Below, one piece after another: positions 1-10,384 of a DNA stretch of 64,000 nucleotides. The translations under genes were made by a program, and so were the position numbers. The notes under the pieces were generated by a model. That model had not been told where the DNA came from, did no database searches, and saw only the letters and a list, made by a program, of their open reading frames with translations. Numbering within the stretch: the first letter of the stretch is position 1; every line of letters starts with the position of its first letter. Source of the DNA: Physella acuta (Eukaryota; Mollusca; Gastropoda; Physidae). The stretch is from assembly GCF_028476545.1 (NCBI RefSeq), contig NW_026732693.1, forward strand, positions 1 to 64,000. Reading direction: 5' to 3'.

Positions 1-796
1 AGGGGGGACAGAGAAAATAACAAGAGTACCAGTAGTGTAGGACAGTCTGGCTCTCACCGTTACACTGAGGGGGGGGGGGACAGAGAAAATAACAAGAGTA
101 CCAGTAGTGTAGGACAGTCTGGCTCTCACCGTTACACTGAGGGGGGGGGGGGGAGGAGACAGAGAAAATAACAAGAGTACCAGTAGTGTAGGACAGTCTG
201 GCTCTCACTGTTACACTGAGGGGGGGGGGGGGACAGAGAAAATAACAAGAGTACCAGTAGTGTAGGACAGTCTGGCTCTCACCGTTACACTGAGGGGTGG
301 GAGGGGGGACAGAGAAAATAACAAGAGTACCAGTAGTGTAGGACAGTCTGGCTCTCACCGTTACACTGAGGGGTGGGAGGGGGGACAGAGAAAATAACAA
401 GAGTACCAGTAGTGTAGGACAGTCTGGCTCTCACTGTTACACTGAGGGGGGGGGGGGAGGAGACAGAGAAAATAACAAGAGTACCAGTAGTGTAGGACAG
501 TCTGGCTCTCACCGTTACACTGAGGGGGGTGGGGGGTGGGGGGGGGGGGGGGGACAGAGAAAATAACAAGAGTACCAGTAGTGTAGGACAGTCTGGCTCT
601 CACCGTTACACTGACGTGGGGAGACAGAGAAAATAACAAGAGTACCAGTAGTGTAGGACAGTCTGGCTCTCACCGTTACACTGTGGGGGAAACACAGAGA
701 AAATAACAAGAGTACCAGTAGTGTAGGACAGTCTGGCTCTCACCGTTACACTGAGGGGGGTGGGGGGTGGGGGGGGGGGGGGGGACAGAGAAAATA
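1..796. repeat. ~75-bp minisatellite with G-runs
   Basis: About ten units of GACAGAGAAAATAACAAGAG ... GTTACACTGA followed by a G-run of variable length (4 to about 14). Open frames across it are repeat artefacts. Lies in a phosphatase intron. Confidence 0.92.
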
Positions 797-944
797 ACAA
801 GAGACTGTCACAGAGAAGTTATAATGGTTTTACTATAGAACACTCAAACACAAATGACATATTTAAGATATGGAAGAATATGGTTAGGTCACTATAACAC
901 AGTTTGTGTACTAAGAAATGATTAGATCACTGAAACAAAGCTAA

Positions 945-1372
945 CACAAGGTCACATACATCACATGATTAGGTCACATACATCACATGATTAGGTCACA
1001 TACATCACATGATTAGGTCACATACATCACATGATTAGGTCACATACATCACATGATTAGGTCACATACATCACATAATTAGGTCACATACATCACATGA
1101 TTATGTCACATACATCACATGATTAGGTCACATACATCACATGATTAGGTCACATACATCACATGATTAGGTCACATACATCACATGATTAGGTCACATA
1201 CATCACATGATTAGGTCACATACATCACATGATTAGGTCACATACATCACATGATTAGGTCACATACATCACATGATTAGGTCACATACATCACATGATT
1301 AGGTCACATACATCACATGATTAGGTCACATACATCACATGATTAGGTCACATACATCACATGATTAGGTCA
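945..1372. repeat. 22-bp minisatellite (ATTAGGTCACATACATCACATG)
   Basis: About 19 nearly perfect 22-bp units, unit start ATTAGGTCACATACATCACA. Unique AT-rich intron follows up to exon 12. Confidence 0.93.
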
Positions 1373-1544
1373 CTGAAATTAAGGTAGCACTAGGTCACAT
1401 AATCACATAAGGTCACTGACACAAAGTTAGCACATGGTCTCATACAACATATGTTTAGCCTTATTGCAAATATCACATAGTCACGGCACAGTTACATAAA
1501 ACTTACTCTCAGTGTTATATGTCTGACAATGAAACCTTTTTTAC

Positions 1545-1620
1545 AGATAATTTTCTCTATAACAACCTCCACATCGCCATACACCCCCCACCTCTCTGGT
1601 AAATAGTTTTCACATTTTGG
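1545..1620 (-). CDS. PTPRR: PTPRR exon 12 (PTP domain, region after the KLKEK segment)
   Basis: Residues 517-541, beginning PKCENYLPERWG and continuing VYGDVEVV, align with the vertebrate segment KCxxYWPEKRGxYGxVEV. The acceptor is CTATTTCAG next to 1620, in phase 0 with exon 11. The donor is provisional: GTAAAA just below 1545 leaves a phase-1 end, and a second GT about nine bases further is possible. The usually invariant Trp of the YWP motif reads Leu here (TTA), and one extra Pro stands at the junction. This is the last exon visible; the WPD loop and catalytic exons must lie left of base 1. Confidence 0.8.
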
Positions 1621-1978
1621 CTGAAATAGATGAAAGATTTTATCGAGCCATACATTTATAATATTAAATTCATTTGAATTTTTAAAAAAATAATTTTATC
1701 ATGTTTCAATTTAAAACATAATGTTAATAAATATTAATTAGTTCTAATTATGAAAAGTCAAATATAAAAAACATTTCTCAATATAGCAGGTAAAGTGGTC
1801 CAGCATTTGTAGGGGAGATGGGAGGGGTGTGTCCAATATTTATGACAGATTCCCACGTGGAATGGATAGTTACAAAACAAGAGATGAGATACTATCACAC
1901 ATATTGGACCTTAAGTCCTTCTGTTTTTGTTCACTATTCCACTCTACCATATTTAATTACTGAAATCTTAAGTCCCAC

Positions 1979-2116
1979 CTTGCTTTTTTCTTTCAACTTT
2001 GTAATCATGACTATGATTGGACACTTTTCAAACCAAATCATTCTCCAGAAGTCTACAACAGTGTGAGCCATTGGTCCTTGAGTTGCTATGTAGGCCCTAG
2101 ACTCGCCTTCATAGCC
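1979..2116 (-). CDS. PTPRR: PTPRR exon 11 (PTP core: [22 protein letters not shown])
   Basis: 46 codons, residues 471-516, phase 0 at both ends. Visible motifs: [35 protein letters not shown]. The ATQGP and DFWRM blocks are hallmarks of the classical PTP fold, and ITKLKEK matches PTPRR better than PTPN5 or PTPN7. Acceptor CTTTTCAG above 2116; donor AAG|GTGGGA below 1979. Confidence 0.95.
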
Positions 2117-2266
2117 CTGAAAAGGCACAACATGGTTTTACACAAATTCATAGAAACAAAAACAGATAGATTGAGAACACAGAGCTCACGTTTATACAAA
2201 TATGTGTAAACTTATTTGAAGAAAAATTGTGTTACTTAATATTGGAATAAAAATTGTGTAACTTAC

Positions 2267-2343
2267 TTTTATGTAGTTAGCATTTATGTAAGAGTTTAAT
2301 GGATCACAGTCTATATCAGGGAGGATAACTCTGCTGTGTTCAT
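2267..2343 (-). CDS. PTPRR: PTPRR exon 10 (PTP domain, SRV and SYINANYI motifs)
   Basis: Two bases complete the Asn codon left by exon 9; then 25 codons (446-470) read EHSRVILPDIDCDPLNSYIN followed by ANYIK. NxxSRVxL and DPLxSYINANYI are standard PTP substrate-pocket motifs. Acceptor GTGTAACAG, donor GTAAGT; ends in phase 0 before exon 11. Confidence 0.94.
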
Positions 2344-2731
2344 CTGTTACACAAGAGAATACACACATTTTTTAAGCTAATTATTATGGAAAAAAATCTA
2401 GATCTGAATCCTACACACGTTTTTGTATATTATACTCACTCATTCTGAACTCATTTTTTTTTACATCATCAAAATAATTTTAGACAGCGAACGAACCACT
2501 AATTAACAATACCAAGCTAACTATGTTTTAAAAAAAAATGTCTAAATAAATTTCTGCCTAGAATAACCCCTTCAAACACAGGAGTCATACAATACATTTA
2601 TACATGAGCAAACAAGTCAGTATAAATATAAATATGAAGCAGTAAATACAATTTTGATCATTTAGAGTGGAATAATAATTAAAGAGATGTATGTTGTTAG
2701 AGAGTAAAAAAATAACCACCAATGGACTTAC

Positions 2732-2810
2732 TTGGAATAATTGTTTTGTATCTGTTTTTCATGCCAGAACCAGCCACAGATACTTTCTCTGTGTGATTCA
2801 TTGGGATTTC
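2732..2810 (-). CDS. PTPRR: PTPRR exon 9 (start of PTP domain, EIPMN and KNRYKT)
   Basis: 26 codons plus one base, residues 419-444. It opens with EIPMN and later reads KNRYKTIIP; together with the preceding FW these are the signature entry to KIM-type PTP domains. Acceptor CTATTTCAG, donor GTAAGTCC. The acceptor and the first 19 exon bases occur a second time 719 bases upstream (3511-3573). Confidence 0.94.
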
Positions 2811-2854
2811 CTGAAATAGTTTAAACTTACTGTCTATATCTAGTAGCCTATGTA
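2792..2854 (-). repeat. 63-bp direct repeat spanning the exon 9 acceptor (true copy)
   Basis: TGTGATTCATTGGGATTTCC...CCTATGTA recurs at 3511-3573 with one difference. It carries the exon 9 splice acceptor and the first 19 exon bases. Confidence 0.85.
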
Positions 2855-3510
2855 TGTGTAAGCCCTGCTAGGGGGGGGGATACCTTAAAATCTATCTACC
2901 CTTCCCTAGGCTTATCTATTACCGTCCGGTCAGTGCAAGCCCGGCTAAACCCAGACTGGTTAATACCTTAACCTTAGTCTAAATTAAAAAAACAAAAAAA
3001 ACTTTAACAAATTAATAAAATTTATTTTATGGAATCAATCAAAATAAGAAAGATGATAAACTACAGAATACACAAAACACGACTAAAAACTCAACGGGAC
3101 AAAACACGACTAAACAAAACAAAACAGATTTATACTTGATGGAAAGAGGAACGCCTTCGCCCTCACCTCATCGCTTCAGCACACACAAAAGACATTACGT
3201 AGAAAACAGTACAACAATATATATCAAACAAACTTTTTACACCAAACAAAACACCCAGCCAAGTTGCCCAAGCAACCTCACTTCACGCGTGAGGTGCGCA
3301 ACGCGCCCACGCAGAAACCGACCCTATCTATAGCTTGCCTCGGGTCAAAAAAAAGAAAATTATCCGAACGGTCAATTTATATACTGACCGCTTCGGGCGG
3401 AAAGGGGAACCCCGTGGCCGCTCCCCATTGGATCATCCACTCGCAGATTCGCACCAAATAAAATAATACAAAATAAATAATCCATTCACCCGCTCACATA
3501 TGGCTCAATT

Positions 3511-3573
3511 TGTGATTCATTGGGATTTCCTGAAATATTTTAAACTTACTGTCTATATCTAGTAGCCTATGTA
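3511..3573 (-). repeat. 63-bp direct repeat, decoy copy of the exon 9 acceptor
   Basis: A second copy of the acceptor and 19 exon bases, 719 bases upstream of the real exon; the exon is not complete here. The 656 bases between the copies (2855-3510) are unlike the rest of the intron (a CG-rich part at 3280-3440), so they may be an insertion whose family could not be named. Confidence 0.85.
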
Positions 3574-4790
3574 CGGCTCAATGTGGGTGTATATATTTAA
3601 AACATAAATCTGAACGCCTCATCTAGTTTTATGCATATTCACCCAACTGATAGACTGTAGTCAGGTTTGGGTTTTTATTTAATTTTTTTATTAACTGTCC
3701 ATTGAGGATGGTATTTTTGTAACAAAATGTAAACATTCAGGGAAATCTAGAGCATTACTCTGCAATGCAAAGTATCTAATAATTTTGATCTTTTAGAATC
3801 ACAGAAAATCTGGCAGTTATTTACTTAAAAAAAAAATGAAAGCCTGCAGGATAAAAATATAAAGTATTTAAATGACTTATTTAAATCTCCTATGAACAAT
3901 GTATGTAGTCAATGATTTGTTTAAATCTGCTAGATCTATGAGTAATGTATGTAGTAAATTACTCATATAAATCTGCTAGAGCAATGACTATCCTCCCTAA
4001 TCTAGTCAATGTCTTATTATAATCCACTAGAAGTAGGAACAATGACCATAGTTCATTATCTGACCCACCATAGAAACAATACCTTTTGTGATGTCATGGC
4101 TACTTTCTACAATAATATTTAATATAGTAAACCACAGAATGGATGGCTATTAACTGAGAGTAGACTGAGTATTTTTAACGTTAACTTTTACTAAAATACA
4201 AATTAAGTTTCTGTATTAAAAAGCTAACAGTTTTCTATTTAAAATAATTATTCTGAAATCTATGACATATAACTCATAGGGTTATACCAGGTTTTATAAT
4301 AAAATATTAAGAATTTAAAAAGTAAATGATACCAGTTACTATTTTGTTATTTCTGAATTTCCCCACATTTTAAGAACATTTGGGAACATAATTATGGGTT
4401 ACCTCCCTTGGTTTTTCACGTTAGTTAATGGGCAGTAACTGACAGCAAAGTAATTTTAGTGTAGAAATATTTTATTTTTCAGCAGTTTATTGGCTTAAAA
4501 CTTTAAAAACAATGTACTACAGTATTATATTTACTTTTTAATATTACCATTTAATAATATTAACTTATATCTCTTAATTTTTATATTAAAGGCCTACATT
4601 TCTGTTAAAGCTTTTATGTGTACAATTGCAAGTACACCCCACATTAGATGCCCCCTTTACAGTACACATGCAGCTTACAAAAATAGTGTACAACCAATAG
4701 TGGTTGTAGGGTTGGTTGGGAAAGGGAAAATAAATTTAAAGTTCTATCCTCAACCAACCATCTTTTGTTACAAAAGTAAAAGAAACTTAC
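3574..4790. other. Phosphatase intron 8, right part: nothing further seen
   Basis: AT-rich, non-repetitive, with no recognisable exon on either strand. Confidence 0.6.
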
Positions 4791-4890
4791 CCAGAATTCT
4801 TCATACAAAATCTTTGTGTGTTTTACAGCATTACGAAGATCCCGTCTGCTTAATCGGTTGCCAGCAGACATCAAATACTCAAGGGCAGTG
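4791..4890 (-). CDS. PTPRR: PTPRR exon 8 (helical linker before the PTP domain)
   Basis: One base completes Ser385; then 33 codons (386-418) begin TALEYLMSAGNRLSRRDLRN and end YEEFW. This matches the amphipathic helices that precede the catalytic domain in PTPRR (EYLxSAxRxLxxxxLR... followed by EF-EIPMN). Acceptor TTATTCATCAG, donor GTAAGT, phase 0 into exon 9. Confidence 0.92.
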
Positions 4891-4987
4891 CTGATGAATA
4901 AAAAAAATATTGTATCAACAATTTATTCAATTAATTTGAAATAATTATTTAATAAAATAACTTAATTAACAGAGAAATTTTTTTTAC

Positions 4988-5071
4988 CTTTCTTTAGGAG
5001 GAGTGCCTTCCCATCTTCCCAGGTCACTGGCTGGGTTAAGGTCCAAGGTAAGACTTGCATTTGAGCCTCGT
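4988..5071 (-). CDS. PTPRR: PTPRR exon 7 (second half of the kinase interaction motif)
   Basis: The first base completes Arg357; the exon then reads RGSNASLTLDLNP and ends GTPPKE (358-384). With exon 6 this gives GLLERRGSNASLTLD, nearly the vertebrate KIM. Family knowledge: the Ser after RRG (Ser360) is the PKA switch that blocks MAP kinase binding, and a downstream Thr-Pro (380-381 here) is the MAPK-phosphorylated site of the kinase specificity sequence. Both are kept. Acceptor TTGACTCAG, donor AAAG|GTAAAA. Confidence 0.95.
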
Positions 5072-5299
5072 CTGAGTCAAACAGTTTATTTTAAGTTGAT
5101 GTATTTAATACAAATAAAACAAGCTTAATTAAAGACCAATACCTTACCTACTATCTCTAGAAGTACTTATTTAATCATTTATCTACTCTCAGTGTGTATC
5201 TTTGGATGTGTGTGTATAATATGTATGTATGTATATTTCTATATGTATATAATATGTATATTTCCATATGTATATACATATATGTTATCTTCATCATCT

Positions 5300-5470
5300 T
5301 TTCCCATGGTGACCAAGACACATGGGGCAGATGAAGTAGAGTACATCTGTTTAATTAACCTCAGCCTACAAGAGAATAGTGTTGTTAGCACTATACCCAG
5401 CCGCTTTAGTTTCCCTAGCTTGAGTCAGGTTCCCATCAGAGCTAGGTGGACTCAAGGATGTCCTACATAC
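5300..5470 (-). mobile_element. SINE, 5'-truncated copy
   Basis: Body and tail of the same SINE (minus strand), with GTCCACCTAGCTCTGATGGG and CTACTTCATCTGCCCCATG; the tRNA-like head is absent. Lies in the short intron between exons 6 and 7 of the phosphatase gene. Confidence 0.7.
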
Positions 5471-5599
5471 TCTACCATCAGCTCTACCCCCTACCCAAGC
5501 CATTGTATAGTAACCCATGTAACAGTTAGTTGCTGATGCTGATGTTTTGTGAGTGACATTTGATCGCGTGAATGTCTTTGTACTACAGAGGGCTCTCAC

Positions 5600-5817
5600 C
5601 TTTCCAGCAGACCTTTGGTTTTGATCCTGACAGGCTGGGCTGGCACAGGTGTTGTGATACCTGAGGCTGTGTAGATGGGGATGGGGGACTCAGGCTGGAC
5701 AGGTGTGGGCTCGGCCAACTCGGGCTTCAGGGAGGGGTAGTAGATGGCGTGCCCCACACATACCTCCTCGTCCAGAATTTCTTTGTCTTTCCCATTGCGG
5801 CAGCAGCAGCAGTAGAT
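5600..5817 (-). CDS. PTPRR: PTPRR exon 6 (Cys cluster, cytosolic linker, first half of KIM)
   Basis: 218 bases, residues 285-356 plus two bases of Arg357. It begins IYCCCCRNGKDKEI right after the membrane helix, so the four Cys are at the cytosolic face and could be palmitoylated (inference). A Pro-rich linker follows, ending VRIKTKGLLER, the basic and hydrophobic half of the KIM. Acceptor CCCACAG, donor GTGAG. This exon is clearly more GC-rich than its flanking introns. Confidence 0.94.
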
Positions 5818-6389
5818 CTGTGGGTGAAGTAGAGTTGAGAAGTTTAGAAATTTCACACTGGAAAAAGATTTCAGCTTTGGGTGATGGCAAAGGGTGTGGT
5901 GTCAGAGAGTGGGGTGACACCCCACCTAGTGACACCATTGACATAGGCCTTAGTTATGGGGAGGTATTATGGCAATGTTGACAGGAAGTCAATTAAGGGT
6001 ATGCCATTTCAACATTCTATCTCTCTCTAAATAATACTAGTTAGTAAAAATGTAATTTCTGGAAGGAATAGTAGTAACTTGTATCAGTGGTCAATGGATA
6101 TGCATGTTTAATGGATGTTATAACACATTGTAAACTCTCTGACAATGAACTCACTAACTGATGTTCAAAACTTACCTTTTCTACCCCTGACTCACCTTCC
6201 CCCAAACATAAAAAAATCAAATTTTTTTAAGTTTGGCTTTTCTTTGTTAAAATTAAAGCATATATTATTTCTTTCTTGTTCTGTCTCATATTATTACACT
6301 GTGTTAATAGAAAATTCTTGACTCTATTATTAGTTAGAAAACAAAGTTTTAGAAATTATGTAAGTAAAGTTCCCTTTTCAAACCTGACA
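5818..6389. other. Phosphatase intron 5, unique part
   Basis: No exon or repeat recognised; a SINE follows at 6390. Confidence 0.55.
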
Positions 6390-6615
6390 GTCTATAGGGC
6401 AAGTGAAGTAGAGTTCACTTGTTTCTGTGACCTAGGCAAATGAAGAGATAGTGTGGTCAGCACTATGCTCAGCTGCCTTTACTTTTCCTAATGTGACTTA
6501 GGTACCCATCAGAGTTGGGTGGACTCAGGGACGGTCTACTGACTTGAACCCGGATTCAAACTCGACACTTACGGGTTAGCAGTCTAATCTCTACCGCTAG
6601 ACCACTCCGTCCCCT
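6390..6615 (-). mobile_element. tRNA-derived SINE, full-length
   Basis: On the minus strand the head (from 6615) reads GGACGGAGTGGTCTAGCGG then TAGAG: a Pol III A box, with a B box GAGTTTGAATCC. The body has CCACCCAACTCTGATGGGTA and GCAGCTGAGCATAGTGCTGA, and the tail GTGAACTCTACTTCAC. Other copies in the window share head, body and tail order. Confidence 0.82.
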
Positions 6616-6721
6616 TAGAAATTTTGTAGCAGCATAATTTTTTTTTATGAACTTAGTCAAAATTTAGCAGTGTAAAATATTTAATGAACTACATCTTGTA
6701 GCAGTACAAAATTTGTGTTAC

Positions 6722-6829
6722 CAGCAGAGCTATAGTTAGCACTACAGTCACTGATGCACCTGCCACAGCATAAGGAAAATATGGCTTGGTCCAAAATGGC
6801 TCAGAGTGCACAGTAAGAGCTAAATTTAT
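6722..6829 (-). CDS. PTPRR: PTPRR exon 5 (transmembrane segment)
   Basis: 36 codons (249-284), phase 0 at both ends, between TTTTTTTCTGCAG and GTAACA. A short extracellular stretch with TVHSEPFWTKPYFPY leads into AVAGASVTVVLTIALL, a hydrophobic run that continues into exon 6 as IY and then four Cys. This is the single-pass helix expected of a receptor PTP. Confidence 0.92.
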
Positions 6830-7143
6830 CTGCAGAAAAAAAATGTTAAAAAGTTAAAACAAACTAGATTCTACAACAAAGACAAATATTTATGTGAAAC
6901 AAGTAAACAGAATTTAGGGAAACAAATTTACAATCAACATAAAAAATTAAATTTATCTGCACAAAAAATATATTAAAAAGTTAAAACAAACTACATCAAA
7001 CACAAATATTTCACATTTATCTGAGAAGCAAATAAACAGAATTTAAGGAAACAAATCTACATTCAACATTAAAAAGTATTTTGTTCACATTATTACTGCT
7101 GTATAAATCCCAATACTAAGCTAAAGTAGTCTGACATCCTTAC

Positions 7144-7290
7144 CGGCTCCTCTCCTGAAACTTGCCTAAGTCCCAGGTCAGGTACATGACTGCTAAGTCT
7201 AGATAACAAGTCAGCTGTAATTAAATCTTTGACAGGAACTAGCTGGCCATAGTTGTCCACAAAGTAGAATTCTATCTTGCTGTCAGCAAA
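7144..7290 (-). CDS. PTPRR: PTPRR exon 4 (SEA-like ectodomain, C-terminal half)
   Basis: 49 codons (200-248), phase 0 at both ends, from a T-rich acceptor ending TTCAG to donor GTAAGG. It reads FADSKIEFYFVDNYGQLVP and later DLLSRLSSHVPDLGLRQVSG. The pattern (strand KIEFYFV, then helix, then LGLRQV) corresponds to the SEA-like membrane-proximal part of PTPRR ectodomains (NSIELFV... LSQFGITEV). An in-frame Met upstream is intronic and is not used as a start. Confidence 0.9.
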
Positions 7291-8015
7291 CTGAAAAAAA
7301 AATGTTTCACTCATATTTTTTTGTGGTTGCGGATTTAACATCAACCAGTATGAGCCAGGACCATTGGCTTATCTATTACTTTGTTTTAATGCATTGAAAA
7401 AGTCAATAGGTTTAAAAGTCTCACAAAAAAAAGTATTTGATAAAAAATATAGACTATGAAAAGCTTTACAAATGTATAGGCCCTTGTCCCATGAAAAGAT
7501 GCTTAGAAAATTGTGTTATTTTTATGATCCATTGACATATTGTTAGCTTTTTAATGATGCTTTCTACACCACCCTCCTACCCCTCCTCCTTCATAGCTTT
7601 TGCTGTTGCCAACCAATTATTCTGCAATTATTCAATTTTAATTTACAAATTCTGTTAATTATGGTTGTGTTTTTTTCCTGATTGGGACACCTGGCCATTT
7701 TTGTGACCTTTCTGCTTTTCAAACCAAAAACTCAACATAAACATAATGATGTGGTGCAATAGAGCCTGTCAATGCATCAAATACTTTTGTTTGGCTCTAA
7801 GTTCAGTACATTTTTTTAACAAACCTACACCATACCTAGCACCAACTGTAGACTGAAGGCTAACTATCCTGTCACGATGCTTTAGTCAGCTTTTACCCAC
7901 ACTCCTCCATCGTTAGACACCTTGTCCAGATTTACCTCTATCGCCCCCCACCCCCCCTCGTGACACATTGTCATAATTAAATGAACCCCTTATGTGTCAG
8001 ACTGACCCATACTTC
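7291..8015. other. Start of phosphatase intron 3: nothing seen
   Basis: AT-rich with short C-runs near 7944; no exon found. Confidence 0.5.
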
Positions 8016-8182
8016 CAGAGTTTCTTTCAGGCATCTCTTCGCCCCCCCCCCCCCAAACAAAATAAATCTATATAATTTATATAGAAAATATATACTTTTA
8101 ACAGTGTCCGCCCCCCCCCCCCCCCCGAAAATTTCAAGTGCCCCCCCCCCCCCCAGGAGAAAAAAGTCTGGAAGAAACACTG
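8016..8182. mobile_element. C-run MITE, copy a
   Basis: Inverted ends CAGAGTTTCTTTCAGGC and GTCTGGAAGAAACACTG; three C-runs of 10 or more; shared core TATATAGAAAATATATACTT. Non-coding. Confidence 0.7.
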
Positions 8183-8974
8183 CATACTTCTCCCACATAA
8201 TACCATCACAAATATATATAGGCCTTCAAACCCTCTACGCCGCCTAGACGTAAAGCTGACAGCTCCTTTCCCCACATAATATCATCACATATAATAGACG
8301 ACGCTTCCTCTACGCATACGTGTAAATATTAAGCTGACCCATCCTACGTAAGACATCGTCACTAAACTTTGGCCTAGCTATCGGACGTCCTGTATAGACA
8401 ACCACATTAAAAAACAACACATTATAACCCTGCGTTAGTTGTTTAGTACAGACTTGCACTTATACATTCATGAGTTGATCTCTGAGCTTAAATATATTAA
8501 CCTTTGATGAAAGGTGTTTACCCTTTACAGCAGTCAAACAGAGGTGGGTAGGGATTGATCCAAAATTTACATTCTCAAGTAGTTTGTCACGAGGGAACTG
8601 ATGCACTAAGTTTGGGGATGATTAGTGTAGTAGACCAATTTTAAACTGCGGCAAGCGAGAGACGGCTGATTAGGTCCAATATGGCGGGGATCGCACGTTG
8701 GCGAACATTCAATCAATCAATTACAGGAAGAATTGTACGGCGGTTTATTTTTTTTTAGACTAGGTTATCTCTCCTGTAGGATTGGAGGGAAGGGGAGGAG
8801 GGGGGTGCTTGATAGTCTAAACTCTCTAGCGTTAAGGGGCGCACTAGTAGCCCGGCCCAAAAATCTGATTCTGTTAACAATTTAAAAAAAAACATCTATA
8901 AGTAAATATGTAAAGCTAAAGCAGGTAGGCCTATTCGACATAACAAAAAATGTAATTCGTAAAGTTTTTTAGAA
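8183..8974. other. Intronic stretch with a CpG-containing core
   Basis: Part of intron 3. From about 8580 to 8720 it is richer in CG and holds CCAATATGGCGGGGATCGCA, a GGCGG/YY1-like site. No exon recognised; could be regulatory (weak). Confidence 0.3.
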
Positions 8975-8982
8975 TTATATCT

Positions 8983-9175
8983 CCAGAGGCGTAGCGACCC
9001 TTCCCGGGGCCCGGGGACAAACTTTTCGATTTGCACCCCCCCCCTACAACTTTCGATTTGCACCCCCCTAATCCTTTCAATTTATTTTTATTTTTCCAAC
9101 CCATTTTGGCGCCCCTAAGGTCGGCGCCCGGGGACATATGTCCCCCCCCGCCCCCCCCCCCTCGCTACGCTACTG
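8983..9175. mobile_element. GTGGCGTAGC-family MITE, copy a
   Basis: Imperfect inverted ends CAGAGGCGTAGCG / CTCGCTACGCTACTG; 8-bp target duplication TATATCTC (8975-8982, 9176-9183). The interior is C-runs and CGATTTGCACCCC motifs. Likely hAT-type because of the 8-bp TSD. Confidence 0.8.
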
Positions 9176-9238
9176 TATATCTCTGCCCCCCCCCTCGTAT
9201 AGAATGCATTTTTGTTTATTTCTAGTATAGATCCCATG

Positions 9239-9420
9239 CAGAGGCGTAGCGACCCTTCCCGGCGCCTGGGGACAAACTTTCAATTTATCCCCCCCCCCCC
9301 ATATATTTTTTATATTTATAATGCAAAACTGCAGCTAAAATTAGCTTTTAATGTTTTTTTGCAACCCATTTTGGCGCCCCCTAGGACATATATGTACCCC
9401 CCCCCCTCGCAACGCTTCTG
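9239..9420. mobile_element. GTGGCGTAGC-family MITE, copy b
   Basis: CAGAGGCGTAGCGACCC to CTCGCAACGCTTCTG; 8-bp target duplication ATCCCATG on both sides (9231-9238, 9421-9428). Confidence 0.82.
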
Positions 9421-9719
9421 ATCCCATGAAAACATTCAATGTAAATAAAACAAATCTTTCTTATTTAAAATTACTATTATGTAAAAGATAAAACGTGTTG
9501 CACACAAACAAAGCATAATTTCGTCTGACCGAGAGAAAATAATCAAAGCTGTTACATCTGGCATGGCGGTGTTACATGGCGGAAAATTCTGATCAAGTTC
9601 ACTTAATTTCATCAACAACGTTTTTTTTAAGCCGGCTCGAATTACAAGCACGCAGTCAATATCGTGTACCATTAGCCGCCAGTCTAATATTTTTAAATGT
9701 GGTGTATGTGGGTATGGAT

Positions 9720-9721
<2 letters not shown>

Positions 9722-9757
<36 letters not shown>
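9722..9757. repeat. (TA)n microsatellite
   Basis: About 18 TA units. Confidence 0.9.
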
Positions 9758-9759
<2 letters not shown>

Positions 9760-10133
9760 GAGATAAGTGTACATGTATATCATACTTCACATAGTGCCAT
9801 CATGAGATGCGTGTATATGTACAGAGGGATACAGAGCAAATTCTAAGCAACACTGCCTTTGATTTACTTGATTAAAAAAAAATTCTGCTATGTAAAAATT
9901 GTCGAATAAATATATTGAGAGGTTTACTCTGCTATCTCAACAAAAAAAGTTTTTTAAATGAATATACAAAAAGCGGTTTTCTCCATATTGAATTGATTTC
10001 CATAATTTTTAGTTTAAAAAAAAAAGCTGTAGTTTTCGTAGAATCAAGTAGCGGTGTGGTGTGTGTAGGGGCAGGATGGGTGGTTAATACAGAATTTGTA
10101 AAAGACGAGGGTCTCCTGAGAATATGTTATACA

Positions 10134-10340
10134 ACGTGGCCTAGCGGTAGGGCTCTAGACTTCTAACCCGAAAGTCTCGAATTCAAATCCGGGTACAAGA
10201 CAGTAGAACGTCCTTGAGTTCACCCAGCTCTGATGGGTACCAAACTCACGTTAGGGAAAGTAAAGGCGGCTGGGAATAGTGTTGGTTACACTATCCCTAT
10301 CTACTTCAATTGCCCCATGGGCCGTCATATTTGAAAAGGG
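10134..10340 (+). mobile_element. tRNA-derived SINE
   Basis: Head GTGGCCTAGCGGTAGGGCTC with B box GAATTCAAATCC; body CACCCAGCTCTGATGGGTAC and AAAGGCGGCTGGGAATAGTG. Confidence 0.8.
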
Positions 10341-10384
10341 AACTTCACCTACTTTTACATTGGGCTGGGTAAAAAGAACAAATT

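Noticed and set aside
945-1372. CRISPR-like regular repeats
   Set aside because: Units are contiguous without unique spacers in a eukaryotic intron; an ordinary minisatellite.
5192-5280. TATATG-rich stretch as a functional element
   Set aside because: Simple sequence only.
6541-6615. tRNA gene
   Set aside because: A and B boxes belong to the head of a SINE; the body and tail recur elsewhere and the cloverleaf is not intact.
7291-7344. Start codon for the phosphatase at the in-frame Met upstream of exon 4
   Set aside because: A T-rich tract and CAG acceptor separate it from the conserved segment, and phase-compatible upstream exons exist.
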